A DNA stretch of 64,000 nucleotides from Cricetomys ansorgei. Taxonomy: Eukaryota; Chordata; Mammalia; Rodentia; Nesomyidae. Below the pieces are notes generated by a model. The model saw nothing but the letters and a program-made list of their open reading frames with translations, was not told where the DNA came from and did not search any database. Each line of letters starts with the position of its first letter. Position 1 is the stretch's first letter. This document shows positions 36,101 through 46,400 of this stretch, piece after piece. The position numbers and the translations under genes were made by a program. The stretch covers positions 597,001-661,000 of the forward strand of contig JAMJFZ010001226.1 in the NCBI GenBank assembly GCA_026225945.1, in the 5' to 3' direction.

Positions 36101-36921
36101 ACCTCCTGCCCTAGAGCCTGTTGTGCAGAGCAAACTTTTTTTCCAAGGCTTGGGGCGCTTTCCGCCTATCAGATGTGGTCAGAACCTCACCGAGCTGCCA
36201 TGAGGGTTAAATGAATAAACACGGACGGAGCCCCCAGAACAGTGCCCAGTCAGAGTGGGTTGTACCCCGGCCACTGGCGCCGGCTGGCAGCTCCTTCCTG
36301 CTTCACGCTGGCAGGCGAGCTAAAGAGTCAAGTGGAGACTCAGGTCCGCACAGAGCCTTCTGGAGCCCACCCCATGCTCTCGCCCTGCACAGCTGCCCCC
36401 TCCATCTTGTGACTTTGGGCAAGTTCCTTTACCTCCCCACGTGTGACTCCTTCACTGAAAGATGGACACCAGTGACCCCTGGGGGATGTTAAGGAGATGA
36501 ATATCATGAGCACCAGGGAGCTCCTTACGTGTACAAAGTGCTCAGTGCGTGCCGGCTCCCTCCCCCGTTCCCCTAGAGCTAACAGCCCACACAGTGTCTT
36601 TATGCAAGCTTGAAGCTCTGGGCAGGTGTTGCCCCCTAGACCACATCTCAAAAGAAACAGCAGAAATCGAGATTCCTCTCCTGCATGTCGTGGGGGTCAC
36701 GAGGACTAGGCAGCCTTCACGGCCAACCCTGTCACGCACCTTCATTCGTTTCTGTGACTGGTCATCCAGGCCCATCCAAGCCCTTGGTGATCTCTACCCC
36801 CATAGAGTGGTGACCCCTTTACCTCTCCGGGCATCTTACCTGCCTCCCAAGACGCTGGAAGGAAGAGAAGGCAGCAGAGGAAGCCGAAGGCGGAACAGAG
36901 GCCACTGGTCAGCTGAGCCAT
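30136..36921 (-). CDS. Mucl3: Mucin-like 3 (DPCR1)
   Basis: Single-pass mucin-like membrane protein; the human gene was named diffuse panbronchiolitis critical region 1. Coding exons are 36921-36840, 32437-30702 and 30285-30136, with GT/AG sites and phases 1 and 0, giving 655 aa. Exon 1 encodes a signal peptide starting MAQLTSGLCSAFGFLCCLLF. Exon 2 starts with a conserved N-terminal part (TFQDLQKTGEPS, LTPGL), then Ser/Thr/Lys-rich sequence, then 21-residue repeats on the theme TEHKGENVSANERTTPSQA. It then has ENNSFPAWAIVIVILVAV and the membrane helix (about residues 581-606). Exon 3 encodes the cytosolic tail with AQTQNTED, RNSYPVYLMEQQN and the terminal QIPSPR. These segments agree with human MUCL3 as I remember it. 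The frame is intact. Intron 1 is about 4.4 kb and holds a minisatellite. Confidence 0.95.
31261..31764 (-). repeat. Mucl3: 63-bp coding tandem repeat of Mucl3
   Basis: Seven full units start at 31261 and then every 63 bases, with degenerate partial units on both sides. Each encodes 21 residues with an ENxSAN motif, usually an N-glycosylation sequon, and repeated Thr/Ser. The units are very similar, which points to recent expansion or homogenisation. Confidence 0.95.
32650..32877 (+). mobile_element. URR1-type hAT-Charlie element
   Basis: Inverted ends AGTGGTTCTCCACCT and GATTGAGAACCTCTG frame a 228-base element, with AAAATTATTTTCGTTGCTAC in the core. It lies in Mucl3 intron 1, a few hundred bases from exon 2. 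Confidence 0.8.
34443..35195. repeat. 37-bp minisatellite in Mucl3 intron 1
   Basis: About 20 tandem copies of a 37-bp unit (CCTGTTCCCTATCCCCTGCC plus CACCACTGTAGCCCCAG), some with a CTACAGCC variant of 38-40 bp. Variant units recur in an interspersed pattern. Confidence 0.95.
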
Positions 36922-36969
36922 GACTGGGCTGGGAGGCTGGTTATGGGTCATGGGCCGGAGACCCTCCGT

Positions 36970-36977
36970 CTTATAAG
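36970..36977 (-). promoter_or_regulatory. Mucl3: TATA-like box of Mucl3
   Basis: CTTATAAG lies about 50 bases upstream of the Mucl3 start codon, so the 5' UTR would be only about 20-25 bases if this box is used. Confidence 0.6.
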
Positions 36978-36987
36978 GGGTCAGGTT

Positions 36988-36995
36988 TGACGTCA
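36988..36995 (-). promoter_or_regulatory. Mucl3: Full palindromic CRE (TGACGTCA)
   Basis: An exact 8-bp CREB/ATF palindrome 10 bases upstream of the TATA-like box of Mucl3. This spacing is typical of cAMP-responsive TATA promoters. Function is inferred from position only. Confidence 0.6.
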
Positions 36996-37904
36996 TGGGG
37001 GCTGGGGCTACTCTGAACTAAGCCTTAAGCAAATGGAGCTGCCCCACCCCACAGGGGTGCCCTGATAATGGGAGACCGCAGCTATGTCATGGAGCTAGGT
37101 ACCTGGGTTCCACCAAAGGGGTGGGATCCGGGGACAGGGAAAGGATCTGGGTGGAGCAGCCAGACTCCTGATCCAGCCTGTGCAGAAGGAAGGGCTTGAA
37201 TGGGGTGGCCTGCAGGCTCTGTGCCAATGTCCATGTTCTAGAAGGACTGGACAGGGTACTGGACAGCCCGGGCTCTGGGAGGAGGCACACAGTCACCCCT
37301 CTGCGTCTCTGACGTCAGCCAGCCTCCACACCCCTTACTCATACATGGCCACACTTTCTGCCCTGGGTGGGGCTGTCCCCAAGACCAGGTGAAAGAGTAG
37401 AGAAGGGGGCAGCCCTCATGTGGCCCGCTGCTCATGGACAGATGCGTTCCGATGTGTAAGATGAGGGGCAGGCCAGGGGGACAGCCCAGGCAGCAACAGG
37501 GACGAGGCGGGCATGGAAGATGTCAGCCTATGGGGGCATCAATCCTTCCCACTCCCAGCCCCACACCATCCCAGCCCCGCAGCTGCCTCTGCCTCAAGGC
37601 TGCATCTACCCTGCTCAGAAAACTGGACTGCTTTCTAGAAGTTCTGTCCCTCTTTCTCCTCCTCACTGAAAGATCTCGGTTGTGGGGCTCAAGGGGGATC
37701 ACCTCCATATCCCCTTTGAACCCCATACTCCAGACTTCACTCATTCCTGCCTTAAAGCAAGAGTTCTCAGAGGAGCCCCCACTCCTCCCTAAAGCTGGTT
37801 ACTCCAGGTTCTTCTATACTGAGCAGCTGGGACAACACCTTTGTCCCCATTACCCCCACAGCATCTGGGACAGTGCCCGGTGCACAGGAGACAGTTTCTT
37901 TGCC

Positions 37905-37982
37905 AGTGTCAGGGATGTGGCTCACTGGGGAGTGCTTGCCTAATGCGCACAAGGCATGGGCTCGCTCCCCAGCACCCTAAGA
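37905..37982 (+). mobile_element. ID-like SINE
   Basis: The text GGGATGTGGCTCACTGGGGA and GTGCTTGCCTAATGCGCACA resembles the tRNA-Ala-derived ID/BC1 head. It is short and diverged. A similar piece lies at 46278-46345. Confidence 0.6.
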
Positions 37983-38764
37983 AACGGGAATTGGCAGCAG
38001 GGCTGATGCTCCCTGAGGGATGTAAGCAACAGAGGGCACAGAGAGGCCTGAGATCTTCAGGGCGGAAGGCCAGGACCTGGGGCAACTCATGAGGACTCAT
38101 GGTTGGACGTGACTAGTGCCTACGCCCTTAGGCAGGGCTGGAACAGAGAGGAGAGGAGGCCAACTGTCCATTAGCTCAATTAATGGCAGATTAATGGGCC
38201 TCCGTAGTTGGGCCAAAGACTAATGGCTGAGAACAGGGCAGCCTGTGAAATAGGCAGTGCAATCTGCAGGCTGGGGAAACTGAGGCAGAGTCAGGCTTTC
38301 CCTTGTGGCCCCTTCTTAACTCTGGAGTAACTGACCACCTCTTTTTCCACTAGTCTTCCAAGCCATCTTCTCTAGGGTCCCCAGGACCAAGAGCATCGGT
38401 TGTGTATAGGGAGGGGCAGTTTTGCCTCCCTGGGGGAGATACGGCAATTTCAGGAGCTGTTCTTGTCCCAAAGTGGAGGCAGGTGCTGCTGGCGTCTGAC
38501 AGGAGGAGGCTGGAGATGTTGCTGGCCATCTGTACGGCTTGGGAAACCTTCACCCAGCCTGATGTGTCAGTAGTGCCGGGGGTAAACATTTCTGTTTTGG
38601 GATAAGCTTCAACCAGTGCTTGGTACCCTCTTCCCGCTTTTGGTCACAGTCCACAGAGGCCCAGGTGTCCAGAGAGGGGAGCCTGGGAAAGGAAGAAGAC
38701 GATAGCCTCTTGTTTTTTAAAAAAATAATTCACCAGCTGCCATTGTTTTTTAAGAAATACATTT

Positions 38765-39354
38765 TTAAACGTTTTATCCTGTGTACATCAGTGTTTGGAT
38801 CCATAGGAACTGGAGTTACAATTCTAAGTTGCCATGCGGGTGCTGGGAATTGAACCTGGGTCTTCTGGAAGAGCAGCCAGTGCTCTAAACCACTGAGCCA
38901 TCTCTACAGCCTATTCTTTTAGGTTTTTGTTGTTGTTTGGTTGCTTTGGTTTTTGTTTTGTTTCAAGACAGGGTTTCTCTGTTGTAGCCCTGGCTGTCCT
39001 GGAACTCACTCTGTAGACCAGGCTGGCCTCGAACTCACAGAGTTCTGTCTGCCTCTGCCTCCTGAGTGCTGGGATTAAAGGCATGCACCACCACCGCCCA
39101 GTCTCTTTTGTGGGTGTTTTGCATGCGTGTGTGTCTGAGCACACCTTCTGTGCAGTGTCCGTGGAGGGCCAGAATGGAGAGCTGGAGTTATGGACACTTG
39201 TGAGCTGCCATGTGGAGCAGGACGTTGAACCTGGTCCTTTGGGAGAGCAGCGCGTGTTCTCAACCTCGCCAGCCCTATCCTCTCAGTTTTGTTCAATTTG
39301 TTTTTTATTTTTTGTTTTATTTTTCTTGGTTTAATGCTCTCTCTCTCTGTCTGA

Positions 39355-39392
<38 letters not shown>

Positions 39393-39665
39393 TTTGAGAC
39401 GAGGTGTCCTGTGCTCCAAACTGGACTTGATTGTGCTATGTAGCTGGGAATGACCTTGGACTCATGATCTTTCCTCTCCACATTCCATGCGCTGGGATCA
39501 CCACCATGCCTGGCTATTAAATTGTTTTTGAGGCAGGGTCTTGGTATCTTGTCTTGGCTGACCTGGAACTGTTATGAGGACCAGGCTGGCCTCCAGTTAG
39601 TGGCTATCCTTCTGCCTCTGCCGTCTGAGTGCTGAGGTTACAGGTAGAAACTACCATGCGTGGCC
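38765..39665 (-). mobile_element. SINE cluster (B2/B3 and B1 elements)
   Basis: A minus B2 (about 38765-38912, ending AAACCACTGAGCCATCTC), a full B1 (38955-39103), a B3-like element (39115-39275), a (GT)n run at 39357-39392 and two B1-like pieces to 39665. All SINEs are in minus orientation; boundaries are approximate. Confidence 0.7.
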
Positions 39666-41394
39666 CAGGATGATATCTTACAGTCACCAGAGGGGACTTT
39701 GTCCGTGCCAGAGGCAGAGGGGCCGGTCACAGGAGTCACCTGACTCCTGGTGGCCGAGCATCTCCGTGTGTACTAAACCTCTCACCTGTGTCGACTGATG
39801 AGCTCAGCGATGCCGTCTTGTGTTTTCCAGATGAGGACAAAGGAGCCTGACACCCGGGACTGACTCGCCAGTTGCCAGCGGAGACCAGATTTTGATCAGT
39901 GCCAGCTCAGCCATGAATGCCCACAGTACCTGGGAGACCGGTGGAGGGAGACTGTGGCCGTCAACCTTCTGGAGTGGTCCAAGGGACATCACAGAGCAGG
40001 TAGGCATCTCCACCTGCCTGGAGGGGAGAAAGACGGGTGGGGGAATCCTGGGTGGTCGGCATCCAGCAAAGAGAAAGGCTCCGTAAGCAGGGCTGTGCCC
40101 TGGGCTGAAGAGCTTGTCTTGACATTTGGGGGAGAAGGAATTTGAATGGGAACAAAGGGAAGGGGTGAAGGTTCTAGTGGACACCCTCTGGGACAGGATA
40201 GAAATGGCCCTGCCCTCCCCAAAGAGCATCTTCTGGTCGTGTGTTGTCATCCCCCTGTCCCATTACCTCGAGTTGGGAACTGAACCCAGGGCCTTGTGCT
40301 TGTGAGACAAAGCATCCAACTCCTGTTTTTTGGTTTGTTTGTTTGTTTCTTCTCACATAGTTTTCTTGTTTTGTTTTTGTCTTTTGCGGCTAGCTGGAGC
40401 TGTCTGGGCCAGCGAGAATGACCATTGCCCCTCTTAGGTGGGCAGTGACAGCTGGTGTCAGCCTAGGTTGTAGGCAAGTGGTCATGCCAGGTCTGTAAGG
40501 CAGAGGTGGAGGTTGGGCGAGTTCAGGAATGGGGCCCGTCCCCTTTGATGTTAGGCATGGCGGCATCTCCCCTGGAACGGCCACTGCCACCGCTTCAGCT
40601 GCCGCTGTGGCAACCGTCATGGCTACCGCTGCTGCCACAGAGGCCACCACCATTTCTGCCTTTGCCGCCAAAGGCGAGAGAAGTCTGTGTGTGTGTGGGG
40701 GGGGGTGTCCTCAAGGATCATGGGAGTTTTCACACTCCAGGACAGTCGAGGGCACAGACTGAGGAGTCAGATGCCAACTCCCGTGCCAGGGCAACCGTGC
40801 CACGGTGCAGAGATTCTGCGGCTAACAGCTGAGTGTGAGCATCACTCCTCATGTCTTCAAACTGCTGTGGTATGTATCTATTTTGGGGTTTCTATGCCAC
40901 ACCAAGCCGCGAGGTCCCCTGGTGGAGCCGGTAGCACTGTGATCTGAGAGCCTGGGACACCAGCAACTGCGCCCCTGAGCCTGCCTTCTGTGCCTGAGAA
41001 CACCATGATGGAAAAGTTAGGAACCTTCCCTCCCGCAGCATGGAGGCATTGTCAGGACTGCCACTCCATCCTCCCGCTCAGTAACTGACGGTTCACTTCC
41101 CACTGCTCTGTGGGCCAGGGAGCCCTCCGACCCTAGGAAGCCGTCTGTCGGAAGTGGTCCCAGTGAGGATCCATGGGACACAGGAGCCTAGGAAGAAGGA
41201 GTCTCTTCTGGAGAGGATATAGGAATGTCCAAGGAGAAAGCTCTCAGCAATCTCAAACCCACCCCTCATGAGCATGGCTGGCTGGCAGCCTAATGGTGGC
41301 AGTTACAGGGTCACGACTGCACCCCACACTCCTCTCCTTCAGAACTGGCAGGTCTGTGAGATGAGAAATGGATAGGAAGGGCAGATTGTGGGGC

Positions 41395-41775
41395 ACGGGG
41401 GCCAGCTGCCCAGTTCTTGGCTCTTGTTGATCGTGGGGCGTGGGGGCCAGCTGCCCGGTTCTTGGCTCTTGTTGATCGTGGGGCGTGGGGGCCAGCTGCC
41501 TGGCTCTTGTTGATCGTGGGGCGCCGGGGCCAACTGCCCGGTTCTTGACTCTTGTTGATCGTGGGGCGCCGGGGCCAACTGCCCGGTTCTTGACTCTTGT
41601 TGATCGTGGGGCGCGGGAGCCACTTGCCCGGTTCTTGGCTCTTGTTAATCTTGGGGCGCGTGGGCCAGCTGCCCGGCTCTTGGCTCATGTTGATTGTGGG
41701 GTGCGGGAGCCAGCTGCCTGGCTCTTGGCTCTTGTTGATCGTGGGGTGCCGGGCCATTTGCCCGGTTCTTGGCTC
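41395..41775. repeat. 45-bp minisatellite upstream of Sfta2
   Basis: About eight copies of a 45-bp unit that includes GTTCTTGGCTCTTGTTGATC and GTGGGGCGTGGGGGCCAGC. 45 is divisible by three, so repetitive open frames exist on both strands. I consider them artefacts. Confidence 0.95.
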
Positions 41776-42079
41776 TTGCCACAGAGTACTGCCTCCGGTA
41801 ACAATCTAGGTCCTCAGTGTCCTTTGCTTGCGGAGCACTGCGGTGCTCCGTGTGTGGGCTCATGGGATGCTGCCGGAACCTCTCTGAGGTGTGACTGTCC
41901 CGTTTTACCTGTGACTCAGCCAGCTCTGTGGAGTGTGCTCACGTCACCAGATGGCAGTGGTGGTCAGTGCCTACCATTCATAGGTACCATTTCAGATTTA
42001 TTATTGAGCTCATTGGTAAAGTGTTTGCCATACAAGCATGAGGGCTCCCTCTCCAGCATCCGTGTAAGAAGTCAAACAT

Positions 42080-42215
42080 GTGGTCTGAGGAGATAGCTCA
42101 GGGGCTGAGAGCTCTTGTTGCTTTTTCCAAAGGTCCCAGCACCCATGTGGTAGCTCACAACCATCTGTAACTCTGGTTCCAGGGGATCTGGTGCCCTCTT
42201 CTGGCCTCTGTGGGC

Positions 42216-42262
<47 letters not shown>

Positions 42263-42300
42263 TGCACAAACACATACAGTGAAAACATTCACATAAAATA
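42080..42300 (+). mobile_element. B2 SINE with (CA)n
   Basis: The B2 head (TGAGGAGATAGCTCAGGGGC), the CTTCTGGCCTCTGTGGGCAC block, a 40-base CA run and an ATAAAATAAAAATAA tail. Confidence 0.85.
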
Positions 42301-42806
42301 AAAATAATATCTCAAAGATGGAAGTTCCCCACTGCCCAGATTTCCACCTGGAAACCACTGAGGCAGCAGTGCTAGACACCTGTCTGGGGAAGGAGCTAGA
42401 CCTTATCCATCCCTCCCTCCGGAGCCCACATTCCAGAGCCCTTCCCTGGCAGGAATGATGACAGCTAAGAACAGTTAACCATTAATCCCTCAAGGGCCAC
42501 TGAGGGACCCAGGCTTAGGTGGGGCCCAGATACCTGCAGGAGAGCCCTCTCTTTGTCCCAAGCACCTTCTCCTGGAGGTCTGAAGCGAAACATGAGGGCA
42601 GACTGCCCTCCACATTGAGGGGGGCTACTCTCCACCCAGGGGCCAGTGAGTGGCCCTCTCCAGGGTCACGGGAACCACTCTGGGAGAACTGGAAAATCCA
42701 GTTGCCAAGTTCTCTCTCAGTGTCCCCAACACAGATGCTGAGGACCTGGGGTAAAGAGAGGCCATTTCCCCATCTCCTCTGCCATCGGAGAACAGAGGTA
42801 GCCAAA

Positions 42807-43382
42807 ATGGGGTCTTCGATGCCCCTCTTCCTGTTCCTGGCTCTCCTCAGCAGCTCACATGCAACAGGTGAAGGCTGGGGGGGGCAGGGTAGATATCTAG
42901 GTTCTTTGATATAGAGAGGGGATAGAGGGGAGGGATCCTTGGCCACTGAGAAAGAGGAATGCACTGAGTTCCTCTGATCTGAGAGTTGATGGGACAACAC
43001 CCGAGGAAAGGGAGTCTGGGGAAATGTGGGATATGCCCCACAGGGCTGGGGGCATACCCTGACTGCTGGACCTGAGACACATTTTTGGGTTCCCAGGACC
43101 AAAGGTGATTTTGCAAATGAAGCTGACTGGGGCTTTTCAGGCCAAGGCTTTGCAGGACCCCAGCTTACTGGACATGCTCCAAAAGGTAGTTCTTAGGGAG
43201 GGGAAGGTGGGGCTGTGTGCTTCTCTGAGGGGCTGGCTCAGTCGAGTAGGGAGTGGGCTGCCATCTTACACCTCATCCTCCTTTCTGTTCTCCAGATCTG
43301 TCTCCTCCTCCACCTCCCATCAGGGACCAACGTCACCCTCCATTATAAAGGGCTGCCACACCACCTCCGCTGCACAGCCTGA
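42807..43382 (+). CDS. Sfta2: Surfactant-associated 2 (secreted)
   Basis: Small secreted protein made mainly in lung in human and mouse. Exons are 42807-42867, 43097-43185 and 43296-43382, all GT/AG, phases 1 and 0, giving 78 aa, the same length as human SFTA2. The signal peptide begins MGSSMPLFLFLALLSSSHAT. The middle holds the LQMKLTGAF and SLLDMLQK segments. The last exon begins ICLLLHLPSGTNVTLHY and has cysteines at 52 and 76 that could pair. N62-V-T is an N-glycosylation sequon. The start has a good context (AAAATGG). It is the only plus-strand gene: divergent from Mucl3 and convergent with Vars2. The molecular role is poorly known even in human. Confidence 0.93.
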
Positions 43383-43465
43383 GAGCAGCAATCAGCTTCT
43401 GGGGAGTGGGCACTGGGAGCGAGCGTGCCTTGACCCGTCAGACCCTTTGCCCTGATGCATGCCCT

Positions 43466-43471
43466 AATAAA
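43466..43471 (+). terminator. Sfta2: Poly(A) signal of Sfta2
   Basis: AATAAA about 85 bases after the stop codon, in the context CCCTAATAAACAAG. Confidence 0.85.
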
Positions 43472-43479
43472 CAAGTGAA

Positions 43480-46400
43480 CCTAATGATTGGCTCAGTGGG
43501 TCCAGGGGGTCTGTGAGCCCAGGGCAGACAGGAAACGTGAGCTGGATGCCAGGGTCTCTGGTTGCTTCTCCTGTTTACTGAGCAAGGAGTTCCAATTGAT
43601 TCTCCCTCTATACCACAGAGTCCTGGAGAGAATCTGAGAGGTGGAGTGACTTCAGACAGACACACACACACACACACCCTCCCCAGCTGAGCTCTTTAGA
43701 ACACCTACGCTTCTGTAGTCCTCTCTTTCTCCGGCTTTTCCATGTGATGCCTGTGGCAATCCTGAATGCTCTGTAACAGGTTTCACTGTTTTGCAAGAGA
43801 AAATCGAGGCTTAGAGAGGGTCGTCGAGGTCCAAGAACTGCCAGGAAATCAGGTACCATACAGATTCTGTAGTTTAAGGAGGATTTTAATTGTAGTCCCT
43901 TGGCTAAGCTCTGGGGCTGTAGGCCCAGGAACCCCCAGGAATACGGACAGAACATCTCAGGACATAGCCACTGGCCAGGGTCCTGTGTGGCCTGCATGGC
44001 TGGTCAGGATGGAAAGCAGGGAGGTCAGAGGGAAGTGAGGGGTTCAGCTGAGGAGCCAACAAGCCCCAGAGCTGTTAGAGGAGAGTGTCACCTGACCATG
44101 TGCGCCTGTGATTACAGGTGTCCTAGGTGAGCAGATCCTCTCCAAGCCTCTGCTCACACACAAGATGGGGAAGGAGGCAATGCAAGCATCCTAGGGCTCC
44201 TCTGACGACAATGTGGATATACCACAGGGCCTGTCACACAGTAGGTGGGCACAGATGGGACAACTGCCAGAGTAGAAACCCAGCCTTCACAGTTCAAATC
44301 CTCTTGGGGACCCAGGGTCCTCTTCCTATTTTTGCCTGACTCCCTTCCTCAAGATTATCTTAAACTGGGCTTACTGGTACATGCCTTTAGTCCCAGCACT
44401 CAGAGTCTAGGCAAATAGATTTCTGTGAGTTCGAGTCCAGCCTGGTCTATATCTATATATCTCCAAAACAAAACAGAAAAAGATCATCTCTGCTTCTAAG
44501 ACAGAAGCTTGTAGCCGCGACCTGACCCCTTGGGAGCACTGGGGTGATTGCTCCTGTCCTTCCCAGGCCCCACCTGTGTCCATCACTGCCATGTAAGAGT
44601 TACTTCCTGTGGAAGTAACAAGACACTCCAGCAGAGGGCATTTGACAAATCATAGAAGAGAAGGAAGCAAAAGCAGATAATTCACCTTCCCCCTTTCTCC
44701 TCTCTAGCTGTCCTGGAACATGCAGCCTCAGGGAGAGGCAAACAGGTTCCCAGTGGATCCCTGAGTTCCATGACTTCTCCTTGGACTGCACCAGTAGGGA
44801 GGTGACCATCATGGGTCAGGGGTGCAGACTCCAGATGAGCTGGGGGCTGAGGCTTTCGGAGAGGTCAGAGCTACTCTTCAGCCCAGCTCCTAGGTCTCAA
44901 GGCGTGGGGTGGCCAGGGTGCAGCTTCCAGACAACAGAGATAATGCTTTGGGGTTCTCCATAGCTGTGAGGGAGAGTTAGAGGGACACAGGTAGACAAGG
45001 AAAATGAAAGCAGTCTTCCTGAGATAGGGGGCTTTTCATTCCCAGAAGACATTTTGAGAAATGGCAGGAAGGTGTGGAGGTGGGGTTTCTAAGTAGGGCC
45101 AATAGGTGAGGGGAGAACCCAAGGACCCTATATAATACTCAAGCCAGCTTCCTGTTAACTGTTAGCTCATCCTTGAGGCTCTAAACTTCCTGATTCTGCA
45201 GCTTGGTTTTCCATCTTTCCCAGGTGAACAGTTCCCCAGGGAACGCACTCAGCAGCCCCTACGTGACCAGCAAGCACCCCACCGCGGTTTATGGGGCATC
45301 TTGTCCAGGATTTGAGAAGATCTCTATCAAGGTTGTAAACCTGACTGAAAATCACCAGACCTCAAAGTAGAACTCATCTGGCACTCCAAGGGCCCCTTCC
45401 ATGAGGGGACACCCTGACCACACCCTGACAGGTAATCCCAGTCAGCCCACCTCCGCCAGGCATAAGGAGACTGGGGGTTTAGGCTCTGACAGAGTGGGGC
45501 GCTCTGAACTCTTATGGCTGAACTGAGGTTTCTGAGAACCAGGGTGGAGAGTTAAACTACCACTCCTAAGCAAAGAGACAGATCAATCCAGATCCTAAGG
45601 CACTGGGGAAGGAAGGGTTGGAGAGGGCAGATTCCCCACTCAGTACACGGGAGAAAGGGCCATGGGGCAGGTCCTTAATTTTCTCACCTGCCTGGCCCTC
45701 GCCTGGGCTCTTCTAGCTAAGCATAGGCACCTGGAGGTGGGGTGTATGGGGGCAGGGAAGATTGCTCAACAGTGTGCATGTGCCTGCTTTCCTGCAGGAA
45801 GCAAGAGGCATCAGCTGGAGTTACAGGCAGATGTGAGCCAGCTGACCTGGGTGCCTGGGATGGAACTTGGGCCTCTGAAGTGCTGAGCCGGCTCTCGGCC
45901 CCTTTGCTGGTTCCCAAGCTGATGTATTCAGAATCCTAAATCGTCTCTGGCTTTGAGGAAGTGCTTGATAGTAAAGTCAGCTGTTACAGGTGAGCAGGGT
46001 CGTGGCGGGTGGGGGCGCGGTATCTATCTGGAGTGTTGGATGCTGGTACTCTGAAAAGCTTTTGGTGCTTGTTCAGAACCCATATGGCTTCTGCTAAAGT
46101 AGCAGGACTAACGACTTCTCCACACATACCACTGCCCCTAGTTCAGGATCTCTCCACTCCAGTCCTCCCCCAACCCACTCCCAACTGTGTTCAGAGCTCT
46201 CCCCTATCCTTGCTGGGACAAAGGGTCTGAAGGCTGACAGGAGACATGGGGGAGAAAATAGCGGAAGAGCTGTCTGTAGTGGTGCTCAGGAGTAAGAAGG
46301 CTTGCCTACACACGCACAAGGCCCTGGGCTCCATCCCCAGAACTGAGTTTGCAGCAGCCAGGTGCTAGACAAGCTGCCAGGAGCCTCTAGAGGCTCTGAA

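Larger units (their letters stand above)
37000..42790. other. Intergenic region between Mucl3 and Sfta2 (divergent pair)
   Basis: No gene recognised. It holds SINEs between 37.9 and 40.4 kb, an Ala-rich-coding GCC/GCT stretch at about 40585-40675, the 45-bp minisatellite at 41.4 kb and a B2 with CA tail at 42.1 kb. Confidence 0.55.

Noticed and set aside
37905..37982. A functional tRNA gene
   Set aside because: The tRNA-like text is a diverged ID-type SINE without a complete cloverleaf.
40529..40762. Ala/Thr-rich 77-codon frame as a coding gene
   Set aside because: It is a short GCC/GCT-rich imperfect triplet stretch with no splice or promoter signals nearby.
41311..41809. Open frames across the 45-bp repeat on both strands (INKSQEPGSWP and LVDRGAPGPTARFL types)
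   Set aside because: The unit length is a multiple of three, so any stop-free unit gives periodic frames on either strand; there is no supporting exon structure.
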